Shown: piece by piece, positions 24,301 to 36,300 of the stretch
Layout of the letters: each line of letters begins with the position of its first letter
Position numbering within the stretch: position 1 is the stretch's first letter
Assembly: GCF_021462225.1 (NCBI RefSeq)
Contig: NC_061798.1
Location: forward strand, 22,962,820 to 23,026,819
Reading direction: 5' to 3'
Source: Girardinichthys multiradiatus
Taxonomy: Eukaryota > Chordata > Actinopteri > Cyprinodontiformes > Goodeidae
DNA length: 64,000 nt
Notes under the pieces: model-generated
The model's input: the letters and a program-made list of their open reading frames with translations, nothing else
What the model was told of the DNA's origin: nothing
Database searches by the model: none
Program-made: the position numbers and the translations under genes

Positions 24301-27300
24301 TTTAAAAGTTTTTAGCTGGTGATATCTTAGAAAACAACAAGTGTTTTAATATTTATATGCAACACAGAACTGATTAGGTGTCCTTTCCTTCTCCAAAGGG
24401 AGAAAAAAGAACCTGCAGAACCAAACCTTTCATAGTTTTTGTCAGGATCTGATATAAGGTACAGTGTAAATCAACACGCTGCATGAATCAGAAGATTCAA
24501 GAAAAAAACCTAATATAACCTCTTCCCAGCAGCTGCTATGAAAAACAATAAATTTGTACTTTCCATAAGCGTCAGTTAACACTTGCGGACAAAAACTGCA
24601 CCAAACTTTAAGTACTGTGTCAGAAACTGTATGAAGACCATCTGCAGTAGAACTAAGCCTGTTTTAATGAGGTCTCTACCCATTAGATTTATGGGATACA
24701 AAATCTGACAACAGAAAATGCCTGAAGGAGAAACCCATCAGGTTTTACGCATGCGCTGGGTTTTTAAAAATACTCCTTCATGAGATCTGTCCTGAGAATA
24801 ACATAGAAACACATGGTTACTGCTGAGTTTTGGAGATGTTGTAACGTCCTCTGCTTTTAATAACTTTTAATAACTAGAATAATTGACCCTGAATATTCCA
24901 CGACGAAAGAGAACTTGTTTCTCTAAAAGAATTAACTGGAAAGTATCAAATGAGTTAAGTCATCACCCTTTTAAAGATACTTTTCTAACCCTAAAATAAT
25001 ATTTTAACCCGCTATATCTGTCAACGTCAAGCAAGCGTGTCACATGAGCAGCGGTTAATAAGCGTTCTTCATTGCAGAAAATAGGAAAGGATTTATGCAA
25101 ATGTGTGTGTGTTTGTACGTTACCCCCATCAGTTTCTAAATCGCTCCAGAGTCAGACTGCCATGGCACACAGTCCTCTATCAGTCCAAAAAACAACCAGA
25201 CCCTTCCCAGGTCTGTTGGTGAGACATTGAATCATTCTTTGTCCACTTTAACTTCTCCAGGAGGGAGAAAGAAGAAACTTTGCTCCGGTTTCTCTTCTGC
25301 CCGCATAAGATGCTTTCAATATAAATCCAGTGTATCACTCTTCTGGCTCTTGCAAACAGCATGGATCGTTGTCCATCTCAGTGGGTCCAGACTTCTTCTG
25401 AGTTTCGTTTTTTTGTAGAAAGTCACACTGCGATTTTCAACATGCAGGAAGGCAGATCTCTCTCTTTCAGGCCGTGCTGGAGAAGCGTCTCTGGTGTAGT
25501 AGCCATAGAGAAGGGCAGGTTTCTAAAATCCAGACTCAAAAACGCAGATGTTGAACTCAAATCCCATATATGTGTGTATTTGTGTGTGAGAGAGGCAAAA
25601 GAAAAGTTTAGTATAGGTTCAGATTTTGTACAAATACATATTATCAGTCAGTCAGTCAGTTGTCCCCCTGCCTGTCACTTCCTTCCACAACATGAACTAT
25701 ACTCCTTTCTAAAACAACTTTCTTTTCGCATCTCTAATGTCCCTTTTCAATTTTACCTTCTTTTCCGACTGATCGCAATATTTAAGACAAACAAAACTTC
25801 CTTCAGGAAAGTTTTAACTCTTTAACCCCTTAATTGATGCACTCTGTGCTTTTTAATCTTTTCTTATGTTTTTTTTATTTATTTTTCCATCAACTGTTTT
25901 ACTTGAAACTTTTTAAACTATTTTACTTATTTACACTCAAACTTCCACGCTGTGAAAAACCAAACTTATCTTCCAAATTAAAGCACATTTAACACAATCA
26001 TCCCCACTTTTTCCTTTCATTATTTTATAAATCAGAGTATGAAGAAGGAGACACCCCTGATGCCTCAAGGTTCCGGAACCATTTTTTTTTACCTGTTCAG
26101 CGGCACGTCTGCCCACTGGCTTTTCTCCTTTATGAGGTGTAGAAAATTGCTAAAAACCACCCGCAAAACCCTGTGTTTTGCTTTATCTTATTGTTACCAA
26201 TAAGAACCTCCCTGCAATTCCTTTTGCAGGGTAACCGGGCCCTCAGCTGATGTCCTCCCTCTCGCAACTCTGGAACCTAATTAATTAGTTAGGAGATGAT
26301 GGTTAATGTGTAATAAAAATAATAATATACATTATATCATACAGAGCAACTTCTCACCCAGATATATTTGAAGACAAATTGTTCGGATCTAATCAGCCAG
26401 AAGCCGCAGGCGGACATGAGGACTCCCCTCCGTAAAATGGAAGTGGACTGAGGACAACGTCTCCAGGCTGGCCAGGCGTCCGTGTCCCATCCTGCGGTCT
26501 CCTCTGGCACGTTAGATCCTGTTCGTGACGCTAAAATTGTTGTGGAATTTTCTTATCAAAGTGGGTAGAAGTTGACTCATAACAAGAGAAAATCCGGACT
26601 TTGTCTTATAAGTTTTATTCAAAGGCATTCAGCGTTTGAAGACCCTGACACTGAGGTTAGTCAGTGAAACAGAGCCCCGATCAACATTTACACACAGTAT
26701 TTATACCAGAACATGACAGTGTTATCTCAACTGCAAAGAGTTTTAGAAATATGGCCCCTAGACCCTCCCCGGGTCAGAGTTAACAAAGTTATTTATGAGG
26801 GCACCCATCTACCTTCCCTTGAAATATACACTTCAGGAAGTGTTAACCATAAAACTCTCCAGCATTTGAATTTAGAGTCCATCTGCTCTAAATAACAGAA
26901 CACTAATAAAACACAGAGGTCAGAGGTGAGAGGTAGATGGAAGGTCACCTGTGGGTGATAAAAGACAGAATCAAATGAGAGAGGTGAAGGGAATATCAGA
27001 GCACTTTGAAATAATTTTCCATTACAATCACTCAAAACCCCAATCATGGGTAAGACTGCCGACCTGACTGCTGTCCAGAAGGCCACTATTGACACCCTCA
27101 AGCAAGAGGGTAAGACACAGAAAGACATTTCTGAACGAATAGGCTGTTCCCAGAGTGCTGTATCAAGGCACCTCAGTGGGAAGTCTGTGGGAAGGAAAAC
27201 GTGTGGCAGAAAACACTACACAACGAGAAGAGGTGACCGGACCCTGAGGAAGATTGTGGAGAAGGGCCGATTCCAGACATTGGGGGACCTGTGGAAGCAG

Positions 27301-30300
27301 TGGACTGAGTCTGGAGTAGAAACATCCAGAGCCACCGTGCACAGGCGTGTGCAGGAAATGGGCTACAGGTGCCGCATTCCCCAGGTCAAGCCACTTTTGA
27401 ACCAGAAACAGCGGCAGAAGCGCCTGACCTGGGCTACAGAGAAGCAGCACTGGACTGTTGCTCAGTGGTCCAAAGTACTTTTTTCGGATGAAAGCAAATT
27501 CTGCATGTCATTCAGAAATCAAGGTGCCAGAGTCTGGAGGAAGACTGGGGAGAAGAAAATGCCAGAAGTCCAGTGTCAAGTACCCACAGTCAGGGATGGT
27601 CTGGGGTGCCGTGTCAGCTGCTGGTGTTGGTCCACTGTGTTTTATCAAGGGCAGGGTCAATGCAGCTAGCTATCAGGAGATTTTGGAGCACTTCATGCTT
27701 CCATCTGCTGAAAAGCTTTATGGAGATGAAGATTTCATTTTTTAGCACGACCTGGCACCTGCTCACAGTGCCAAAACCACTGGTAAATGGTTTACTGACC
27801 ATGGTATCACTGTGCTCAATTGGCCTGCCAACTCTCCTGACCTGAACCACATAGAGAATCTGTGGGATATTGTGAAGAGAACGTTGAGAGACTCAAGACA
27901 CAACACTCTGGATGAGCTAAAGGCCTCTATCGAAGCATCCTGGGCTTCCATAAGACCTCAGCAGTGCCACAGGCTGATTGCCTCCATGCCACGCCGCATT
28001 AAAGCAGTCATTTCTGCAAAAGGATTCCCGACCAAGTATTGAGTGCATAACTGTACATGATTATTTGAAGGTTGACGTTTTTTGTATTAAAAACACTTGA
28101 TGAAATATGCTAATTTTGTGAGATAGGAATTTTGGGTTTTCATGAGCTGTATGCCAAAATAATCTGTATTAAGACAATAAAAGACCTGAAATATTTCAGT
28201 TAGTGTGCAATGAATCTAAAATATATGAATGTTACATTTTCATCATGACATTATGGAAAATAATGAACTTTATCACAATATGCTAATATTTTGAGAAGGA
28301 CCTGTACAGTACAGACCAAACGTTTGGACACACCTTCTCATTCAAAGAGTTGTCTTTATTTTCATGACTATGAATATTGTAGCTTCACACTGAAGGCATC
28401 AAAACTATGAATTAACACATGTGGAATTATATACTGAACAATAAAGTTTGAAACAACTGAAAATATGTCTTATATTCTAGGTTCTTCAAAGTAGCCACCT
28501 TTGGCTTTGATTACTGCTCTGCACACTCTTGGCATTCTGTTGATGAGCTTCAAGAGGTAGTCACCTGAAATGGTTTTCACTTCACTGGTGTGCCCTGTCA
28601 GGTTTAATAAGTGGGATTTCAAGCCTTATAAATGGGGTTGGGACCATCAGTTGTGTTGTGCAGGAGGTGGATACAGTACACAGCTGATAGTCCTCCTGAA
28701 TAGACTGTCAGAATTTGTATAATGGCAAGAAAAAAGCAGCTAAGTAAAGAAAAACGAGTGGCCATCATTACTTTAAGAAATAAAGGTCAGTCAGTCCGAA
28801 CAATTGGGAAAACTTTGAAAGTGTCCCCAAGTGCAGTCGCAAAAACCATCAAGCCTCAGAAATCGCAGGTTAACAGCAGCTCAAATTAGAGAACAGGTCA
28901 ATGCCACACAGAGTTCTAGCAGCAGACACATCTCTAGAACAACTGTTGAGAGGAGACTATGTGAATCAGGCCTTCATGGTAAAATAGCTGCTAGGAAACC
29001 ACTGCTGAGGACAGGCAACAAGCAGAAGAGACTTGTTTGGGCTAAAGAACACAAGGAACGGACATTAGACCAGTGGATATCTGTGCTTTGGTCTGATGAG
29101 TCCAAGTTTGAGATCTTTGGTTCCAACCACCGTGTCTTTGTGCGGCGCAGAAGAGGTGAACGGATGGACTCTACATGCTTGGTTCCCACCGTGAAGCATG
29201 GAGGAGGAGGTGTGATGGTGTGGGGGTGCTTTGCTGGTAACACTGTTTTGGGGATTTATTCAAAATTGAAGACATACTGAACCAGCATGGCTACCACAGC
29301 ATCTTGCAGCGGCATGCTATTCCATCCGGTTTGCGTTTAGTTGGACCATCATTTATTTTTCAACAGAACAATGACCCCAAACACACCTCCAGGCTGTGTA
29401 AGGGCTATTTGCCAAGAAGGAGAGTGATGGACTGCTGCACCAGATGACCTGGCCTCCACAGTCACTGGACCTGAACCCAATCGAGATGGGTTGGGGTGAG
29501 CTGGACCGCAGAGTGAAGGCAAAAGGGCCAACAAGTGCTAAACATCTCTCCTTCAAGACTGTTGGAAAACCATTTCAGGTGACTACCTCTTGAAGCTCAT
29601 CAGCAGAATGCCAAGAGTGTGTGGAGCAGTAATCAAAGCAAAAGGTGGCTACTTTGAAGAACCTAGAATATAAGACATATTTTCAGTTGTTTCACACTTT
29701 TTTGTTCAGTATATAATTCCACATGTTAATTCATAGTTTTGATGCCTTCAGTGTGAAGCTACAATATTCATAGTCATGAAAATAAAGAAAACTCTTTGAA
29801 TGAGAAGGTGAATACATTAGAGACCGAAAGTTTGGACACAGAGTGTTATGAACTTGCATCTTACTTGCTAATGTAATATTTAGCCAGTTGGACAGAGTCT
29901 CACAGCAGCAGATGCTGACACTAGACACATGACATTGTCTAAAAAATGCTAAAGGTCACAGAGTAGGGAACACAGATGAGAAAGAAAAGGATAGAAAAGA
30001 ATAGGCATGTATCGCAACTGATATCGCCATAGCAACATTTAACAATATTACTACCATTGCAAGACTTTCAAGTATCATGCAGCCTGAACATTGAGAAATA
30101 TCTTACATGGGGTTAGACAAAAAGGACTGGACTGGTGTTTAATGGTCTAATGGGTTATTTTCAGATGAAAGTAACATTTTGCATCATTATTTAAAAACGC
30201 AGGATTCCAGATTCTGGAAGAACGGAGATGCACAGATTCCAAGTTGCTTGCAATGTGAAATTGCCACAGTCGGTGATGATTTGGCCAACTGAGCTTCATG

Positions 30301-33300
30301 AAGATGCCGATTTAAATTGGCAGCAGGAAGTGGTTCCTGCCCACACTGCCAAACGCATCAATACCAGGTTTAATGATGATTCTATTACTGTGCTTGATTG
30401 ACGAGCACACTGACCAGACCGACACCTTGCAGAGAGTCTACGGGGTATCATCACGTGAGACCCCAAAGCTAATAATGCAGTGGAGCCGAAGGTCGCTATT
30501 AAAGCAACCCCAGCTTTCTTAACACCCCAGCAGAGCCACGGGCTGATCCAAAAGGACCCACCCCCGAAAAGTATTGTGTATATAGGAGGGATAGGTACCG
30601 TGCGAATTTCGTCGGTACTACAGAGTACCCCTTCACGTAGACTCAAACGGTACCATTGTGACACTGAGGGAGTGGTGGCCGACTTTCCACGCTGGTCATG
30701 AACACATCATTGCACGCACAAGAGCGTTATGACGTCATTAGCCGCCGCGGCTACAGTCAACACAGCAAGCATGTTTTATGGAAAGCGTTCGGAAGTATGG
30801 CTCCACTTTTCGAAATGCGATGCAGATTACGCTCGCTGCAATATTTGTAAGGCGAAGTGCAAGGCCAGCGGCGGCAATACGTCTAACCTGAGGAAGCACC
30901 TGGTTAAACACAAGATATTTCTCGCCAGTCTCAGATCTACGGCTACAACTCCTGCAATCGGTACCGTGAGCACGCCTGCGTCAATTAGCGACCCGTCGTC
31001 CGCAGTCGGCAACATGGGAGAAGAAATGTTAAACAACTGAGATGTTGCGATAAAAACAGCTGGATGTTGCTTTGATATGTTCGTTAAAGTTTATAAAAGT
31101 ACCGAAAACTGGTACCGTTGAGCAGGGGTGCCGCCAGGGATTTTGGTCCCCCCATAGCCGGCCGGTGGAAAAGTTTGATACTGTTTTACATATAATATGG
31201 ATGTTGATGATATTTTTGGTTATCATTTTGGACCTGGCTCTGTAGTGCACACAAATTATGTAGTATTTCCTATATTGTAAAACCGTTTGTAACAGTATCA
31301 TAATCATTATTTCAGGTGGCCTCTCATTTTGTGATTTCGCCAAAAATAACAAAAGGAAATGTGATCTTTCTACCAATACTCCACTACTCACTGCGTCCCT
31401 TTAATTACCGAGTGTCTTATTTTGTCAGTATTATAATTGCATGAGAGAGAGAGAAGGTCTAATAACTGTAGACTCACAGGTGATGGCATTAGTGGTGAAA
31501 TCACAAAAAATACATACAGGTCCTTCTCAAAATATTAGCATATTGTGATAAAGTTCATTATTTTTCCATAATGTCATGATGAAAATTTAACATTCATATA
31601 TTTTAGATTCATTGCACACTAACTGAAATATTTCAGGTCTTTTATTGTCTTAATACGGATGATTTTGGCATACAGCTCATGAAAACCCAAAATTCCTATC
31701 TCACAAAATTAGCATATTTCATCCGACCAATAAAAGAAAAGTGTTTTTAATACAAAAAACGTCAACCTTCAAATAATCATGTACAGTTATGCACTCAATA
31801 CTTGGTCGGGAATCCTTTTGCAGAAATGACTGCTTCAATGCGGCGTGGCATGGAGGCAATCAGCTTGTGGCGCTGCTGAGGTCTTATGGAGGCCCAGGAT
31901 GCTTCGATAGCGGCCTTTAGCTCATCCAGAGTGTTGGGTCTTGAGTCTCTCAACGTTCTCTTCACAATATCCCACAGATTCTCTATGGGGTTCAGGTCAG
32001 GAGAGTTGGCAGGCCAATTGAGCACAGTGATACCATGGTCAGTAAACCATTTACCAGTGGTTTTGGCACTGTGAGCAGGTGCCAGGTTGTGCTGAAAAAT
32101 GAAATCTTCATCTCCATAAAGCTTTTCAGCAGATGGAAGCATGAAGTGCTCCAAAATCTCCTGATAGCTAGCTGCATTGACCCTGCCCTTGATAAAACAC
32201 AGTGGACCAACACCAGCAGCTGACACGGCACCCCAGACCATCACTGACTGTGGGTACTTGACACTGGACTTCTGGCATTTTGGCATTTCCTTCTCCCCAG
32301 TCTTCCTCCAGACTCTGGCACCTTGATTTCCGAATGACATGCAGAATTTGCTTTCATCTGAAAAAAGTCCACAATCTTCCTCAGGGTCCGGTCACCTCTT
32401 CTCGTTGTGCAGCGTTTTCTGCCACACTTTTTCCTTCCCACAGACTTCCCACTGAGGTGCCTTGATACAGCACTCTGGGAACAGCCTATTCGTTCAAAAA
32501 TTTCTTTCTGTGTCTTCCCCTCTTGCTTGAGGGTGTCAATAGTGGCCTTCTGGACAGCAGTCAGGTCGGCAGTCTTACCCATGATTGGGGTTTTGAGTGA
32601 TGAACCAGGCTGGGAGTTTTAAAGGCCTCAGGAATCTTTTGCAGGTGTTTAGAGTTAACTTGTTGATTCAGATGATTAGGTTCATAGCTTGTTTAGAGAC
32701 CCTTTTAATGATATGCTAATTTTGTGAGATAGGAATTTTGGGTTTTCATGAGCTGTATGCCAAAATCATCCGTATTAAGACAATAAAAGACCTGAAATAT
32801 TTCAGTTAGTGTGCAATGAATCTAAAATATATGAATGTTAAATTTTCATCATGACATTATGGAAAATAATGAACTTTATCACAATATGCTAATTTTTTGA
32901 GAAGGACCTGTATATGAGGCAATGTGGTTGTTGCTGTTTAATCTTCTGATTTCCAGAAAATGTAAACATTTCTGATTGGATTGAGAGCAGTCCCTCAGTC
33001 TGCACATACTAGAAATGTTCTCTGTTCCTCCTGCAAACCAGGGGGATGAGAGTCCCAAACTACTGACCACACATTATATTTCAGTGATATCTGATGCTTT
33101 TTTAAATCATTACAATTGTTCTGAAATAAATACAGATTAGGCTTTTTTTATTTTTTATTTCAGAACAATTTTTTTTATTCTTTAATGTTTTGTCTCTTTC
33201 ATAATCGATTAATTCAACCCAGCTGCTCACCACTTGATTCATATGGTGGGGGGCTGACAGATGGCTGCTGCTTTGGACGTGTCTGTTCGGAACATGTGTC

Positions 33301-36300
33301 ATTTTTTTTTAGCAGAGCAGTTTGCTAAACATTTGCCTGCATTGATTAACTTAAACAACTCTGAAATGTATAAATAGTAAGGGAGTAAGGTGAGCTAGTT
33401 TGTAAACTATGGGTAAAGTTGGGAATAGACTTTCTGACCGAGCAGGCGGTGGATGTTTTCATGTAAATGGGGGGGCCTTCCATTGAGTAGCGATCCCCAG
33501 TCACCAGGCATCGTTACCGTATCGGTTTAAATGTGAAAGGAACCTGTCCCTAGTATATAGTGTACAGCACATGGAGATACTTTTCAGTAGGCTGAAATTG
33601 CATTTATAATTTAACATTTTAAACATAACTGTGGATTTTCATAAGCTGTAAGGCAAAATTAACAGAAATAAACACTTCAATTAAAATATATACCTGTGTG
33701 TAATGTGGACACATTACGCACAGTTTTAATGTTTTGGAATAGAAATGCAGAACAAAATTGACCATTTTTGACCATGTTCTAATTGAGATGCCCCTGTACT
33801 GTTCTGTAGGTTTTAAAACACCCCGGTTTAAACTTTGTTTTATTGGCATGTACAGGTGATAATGCAAAATGTGAAATCGGAGACAAGGAAACAGCCCTGC
33901 GCCTCCTGCAGGACATCCAGCTGGTCACCCTCCCAGAGCCAAGCAGCACATCGCTTTGGTCTGACAGCAGCCAATCACAGAGCCCCATGCCTGTCATCGG
34001 TGAGGTGACGACCGTGTCCAACCCAGAACCAGCTAACGATCCAGGCTCAGTACCCAGCTCTGCCTTCCCCCCCGCCATTCAGAGCTCATTTATTTACACC
34101 AGCTCCAGTGTGACTGACAAATATGATTTCTTGCCTGGGAGTGAGAAGCTGCTAAGCAATCCAAACGCTCACCAGCACAGCGCCTGGCAGTTTTTTGGCT
34201 TGGAGCCAGACCCCACCGGTCGGCCTCTGGATCGAAACATGGCGGTGTGTAAGTTGTGCATGGAGCGCGTGAGCTGTGGAGGAGGAGCAACAGATCTCCA
34301 GAACCATTTGACTACCAAACATCACCTCAAACCTCGAGACATCACCAAGGATCGCATCCTGGCGGCAGGTAAGACGAGGACATGGTCAGGATAAGATTGA
34401 TGCCTAAAGAGGTTGAGGCCTGTTTACAACACCATTTCTGTCAGTTATGACAAACCTTTAATCAAAAACTGAAATTCTTTTATATTGTATATTTAAAACA
34501 TAGTCCGGAAAATGAGACAAAAGCAAATCATCTGTCATTTCATTATAAACTGGTCAAAAAATGAAAGGCTTTGAAAATACATCAGATCTCATTGAACAAA
34601 GAATGATGCTGGATATCCTCCATGCTCTCCTTGGCAGAGCTGTCAGTTTAGGTGGATGACCCTCGTTAATCTTCAGTGCTTCTTGAGATGTTCAAGCTTC
34701 TCCAACACTTTCTCCCTGACCTGTTTGCTGTGTTCTTTGGTGTCAGTGAGGCCATTTGTTCACTATCAAAACCTCTGAGGCCTCAACAGAAACGTTGTAT
34801 TTACATAAAGATTTTATCTAGGGATGCTCTATGCCACACTTCATACTTCAGATGTTTTCTTTGTTAAAATTTCAACAACAAAAAAACTTGTATTATTTTC
34901 CTTCCGCCTAACAATTAGCCATGACTTTGTTTTGTGTCACAATTAAATCCCTTTGAAAAATCTAAGTTTGAAATAAGATGACAAAGTATTCCAAAGACAC
35001 TCTATTGATAGGTTATCTGAGAGACGTTTTTGTGATTCAGGCATTTCAACAGAGGTTTAGTCACATTGTGTTTTGTTTTCTTGGACAGGTCAACGTATTG
35101 TCCCTGTGATGACACCCAGCGGCGTTCACAGCAGCCCCCCTGCAGCAACATCTGCTCAAGTGACAAATGCCATCACCAGTTTCCTCATCAGGGATCTCCA
35201 GTCCCCAGCTCTGGTAGAAGGAGAAGGGTTCAAACAACTCCTGCATACACTCCTGCCCTCCTACAAGGAGCCGCTGACATCCCAGCAGCTGCAGAACCTC
35301 CTGAGAGACCACTACATTAAAGCCAAGATAAACCTTGTTCAGATGTTGAGGAACAAAACCGCGGGTGTGGACATTGAGGAGATAACAGACTACACCGCTC
35401 CCATTGAGTTCGAGCCCAGGAGACGAGGGCGACCTCGAAACCACCAGAAGGCAGTTTCTCACTTTGTCACCTTGAGTGTAGATGTTTGGCTCCACAGCTG
35501 GCAGGGCAGCAGCCAGCATTACCTGACCCTCTGGGCACATTACATAGGTGACGATGATTTCAGTCCTCACAACCTGGCACTGGCAACCCAAAGGCTGGAG
35601 GAGAGTGGAGCTAAAGGCTTAAACCTCCAGGCAGTGGAGATGCAGGTAAAGGCGATGGCGCAGGAGTGGGGGATCAACCAGCCAAACCTGGTGTTGTTGG
35701 GACTAGAGGGCCAACACAGGATAAGGCTGAGGCCCATAAAGACAGAGAAGGGCGTGGAGGCTACAGGGAGTGCCCCACACCCTAATTCAACAACTTTTTT
35801 AGAGAAGGATGACTCCGCCTCGCCTGAGGAAACACAGGCCTCCTCGGAGCATTTTAGCGAGGGTCTTCCATCCGTCCCGTGTTTTTTCAGCGCCGTTCAG
35901 GGCTGCATTGAGGAGGTGATGTTACACTCAGTGATCTTTAAAACTCTCAGCCAGTTCCAGAGTGCTCTCTCCACCCTGCTGCTGCCTCCTGCTCAGAAGA
36001 GAGGCTTGTACCACCACCATGCTCGGAAGCTGCTGCATGGCATGACCAAAGCAGAGCAGGAAAGAATAAAGTCGTGGGCTCACAGCCAGCCCACCTGGAA
36101 TTCACTTTATCCTTTACTGAACTCACTTATCAAACACAAAAGCCTAATCTGTGATATAGTAAAAGACATTAATGAAGAAAGCATGGCCAGAGACGAGACG
36201 GCTGCAGAGTCATTAGGCAGCTACCACGCAAACTCAACCTCAAGCATGTCATCGGTGTGCCTCCCGACTTTGCACTCTGAGTGGAAGGTGGTGGAGGAGC

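Larger units (their letters stand above)
19520..27026 (-). mobile_element. Endogenous retrovirus, defective provirus with near-identical LTRs
   Basis: A 7507-bp provirus in minus orientation, antisense to the host gene and within its intron 4. Orientation is shown by a TATAAATA box followed by AATAAA inside each LTR, a purine tract next to the left LTR, and the order integrase fragment then envelope fragment towards that LTR. The LTRs are 489 bp each, 7018 bp apart, and look identical. Between about 21430 and 26500 no gag, protease or polymerase frame can be recognised. The integrase tail and a short env start carry the only clear coding. The 4-bp target duplication and the IN type fit a gamma/epsilon-like group. 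It cannot replicate alone; spread using proteins from a related intact element is inferred. Confidence 0.85.
19207..28304 (+). mobile_element. Tc1-like transposon, copy c, split by an endogenous retrovirus
   Basis: The left part is 19207-19519 and the right part 27031-28304, together 1587 bp. TA is at 19205-19206 and 28305-28306. The retroviral insert is flanked by the 4-bp duplication ATCA (19516-19519 and 27027-27030). Removing the insert and one ATCA restores the family sequence GGTTCATCACTCAAAACC. The nesting gives the order of events: Tc1 first, retrovirus later. Confidence 0.9.

Noticed and set aside
25625..25665. Short GTCA repeats and other periodic words as CRISPR-like array
   Set aside because: They are a simple microsatellite in a fish provirus; no spacer structure exists and the genome is eukaryotic.
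26515..26537. Assignment of the provirus to a specific tRNA primer
   Set aside because: The site is shifted and starts TAG instead of TGG; I could not match it to a tRNA end without a search.
30729..31040. BED frame as an extra exon of the BED/PR/hAT gene
   Set aside because: Exon 4 joins exon 5 in phase without it, no good acceptor precedes it, and its borders look like a hAT remnant.
35061..35591. Minus-strand frame of 176 codons opposite the hAT exon
   Set aside because: It has no domain and mirrors the open, GC-rich plus-strand exon 6.
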